From the NCBI GenBank assembly GCA_025917655.1, contig CP084620.1, forward strand, positions 2,976,001 through 3,040,000: DNA of 64,000 nucleotides. The letters are read 5' to 3'. The stretch comes from Chlorella sorokiniana (Eukaryota > Chlorophyta > Trebouxiophyceae > Chlorellales > Chlorellaceae). Under the pieces are notes generated by a model. That model ran no database searches and had not been told where the DNA came from. It saw nothing but the letters and a program-made list of their open reading frames with translations. Made by a program: the position numbers and the translations under genes. Positions 63,596-64,000 of this stretch are shown here, in pieces; position 1 is the stretch's first letter; every line of letters starts with the position of its first letter.

Positions 63596-63838
63596 CGCGT
63601 GCGCATGGCCTTTCAGGCCAGCCGACGCGGGGCGCGGCTGGGCACATCTGCCTCAGCCGGACTCTGCATGGCTGCCAGCTGACGCGTGCGCTGGCCTTCG
63701 CAAGCTAGCCGACGCGGGCGCGGCTGGGCACATCTGCTACAGCCGAACTCTGCATGGCTGCCAGCTGACGCGTGCGCTGGCCTTTGCAAGCTAGCCGACG
63801 TGGGGGCGCGGCTGGGCACGTTTGCCGCAGCCGAACTC
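63581..63838 (+). repeat. 86-base tandem repeat, three copies, overlapping the PEX16 stop
   Basis: Units begin at 63581, 63668 and 63754, each with ATGGCTGCCAGCTGACGCGT. The first unit contains the last four codons and the stop of PEX16, so the repeat expanded from the gene's 3' end into its 3' UTR. Confidence 0.92.
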
Positions 63839-64000
63839 CGCTGGGCCAGCTGCCCAGGCCGCTGAGGCACATAGCGGCCCAGCAGAGCCCACGGCCGGTG
63901 TGCGCAGCACATCGCGGCCTGACCTGTGCTCTTGCGCGTGCTCTGTGCCCGCCTCTTGCCAGCAATGCTGCCCGATATCCGACGAGGCAGCTGTTTGTGT
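63839..64000. other. PEX16 3' flank, no feature seen
   Basis: No gene and no TGTAA signal before the window ends. Confidence 0.5.

Overview
The window looks like nuclear DNA of a green alga, most likely a trebouxiophyte of the Chlorella group. It is very GC-rich. The genes are split into many short exons (often 45-200 bases) with GTGAGY/GTGGG or GC donors. TGTAA motifs, the usual chlorophyte polyadenylation signal, lie 3' of several genes. Gene content is eukaryotic and includes mitochondrial, peroxisomal, ER and probable plastid proteins. I see no tRNA, rRNA, CRISPR array or intact transposon.

Layout, left to right. 88-5051 (+): 5'-truncated DM13-DM13-DOMON-cupredoxin protein of the Skeletor/Knickkopf type, with a 977-base internal tandem duplication. 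6398-13778 (+): codanin-1-like protein. 14028-17350 (+): SET-domain methyltransferase with a signal peptide. 17817-18618 (-): cytochrome c oxidase subunit 6a. 19057-21128 (+): BAP31-like ER protein. 22110-25358 (-) and 25653-28787 (-): tandem F-box/leucine-rich-repeat paralogues. 29118-33478 (-): MATE transporter. 33785-37590 (+): two-GYF-domain protein. 37986-40654 (-): DUF1995 protein with a SAP-like tail. 41309-45661 (+): secreted beta-helix protein. 46237-48069 (+): leucine-rich-repeat protein. 48409-52660 (+): CNNM/CorC-type transporter. 52880-53650: inverted fragments of a repeat family. 54188-55822 (-): unknown protein. 56088-58955 (-): SpoU/TrmH rRNA methyltransferase. 59368-60222 (-): GNAT acetyltransferase. 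61272-63595 (+): PEX16.

The genes do not form an operon or a single pathway; this is ordinary housekeeping and accessory nuclear gene order. Several pairs are divergent and share 300-650 base intergenic regions (COX6A/BAP31, MATE/GYF, DUF1995/beta-helix). Others are convergent (SET/COX6A, GYF/DUF1995).

Two properties run through the window. First, many genes need a one-base insertion, nearly always in a G or C run, to keep a conserved domain in frame, which points to homopolymer under-calling in the assembly. Second, about 12 of roughly 110 introns that I could place use a GC donor. Exon coordinates below were derived by hand from splice motifs, phase and family conservation. No alignment or search was run.
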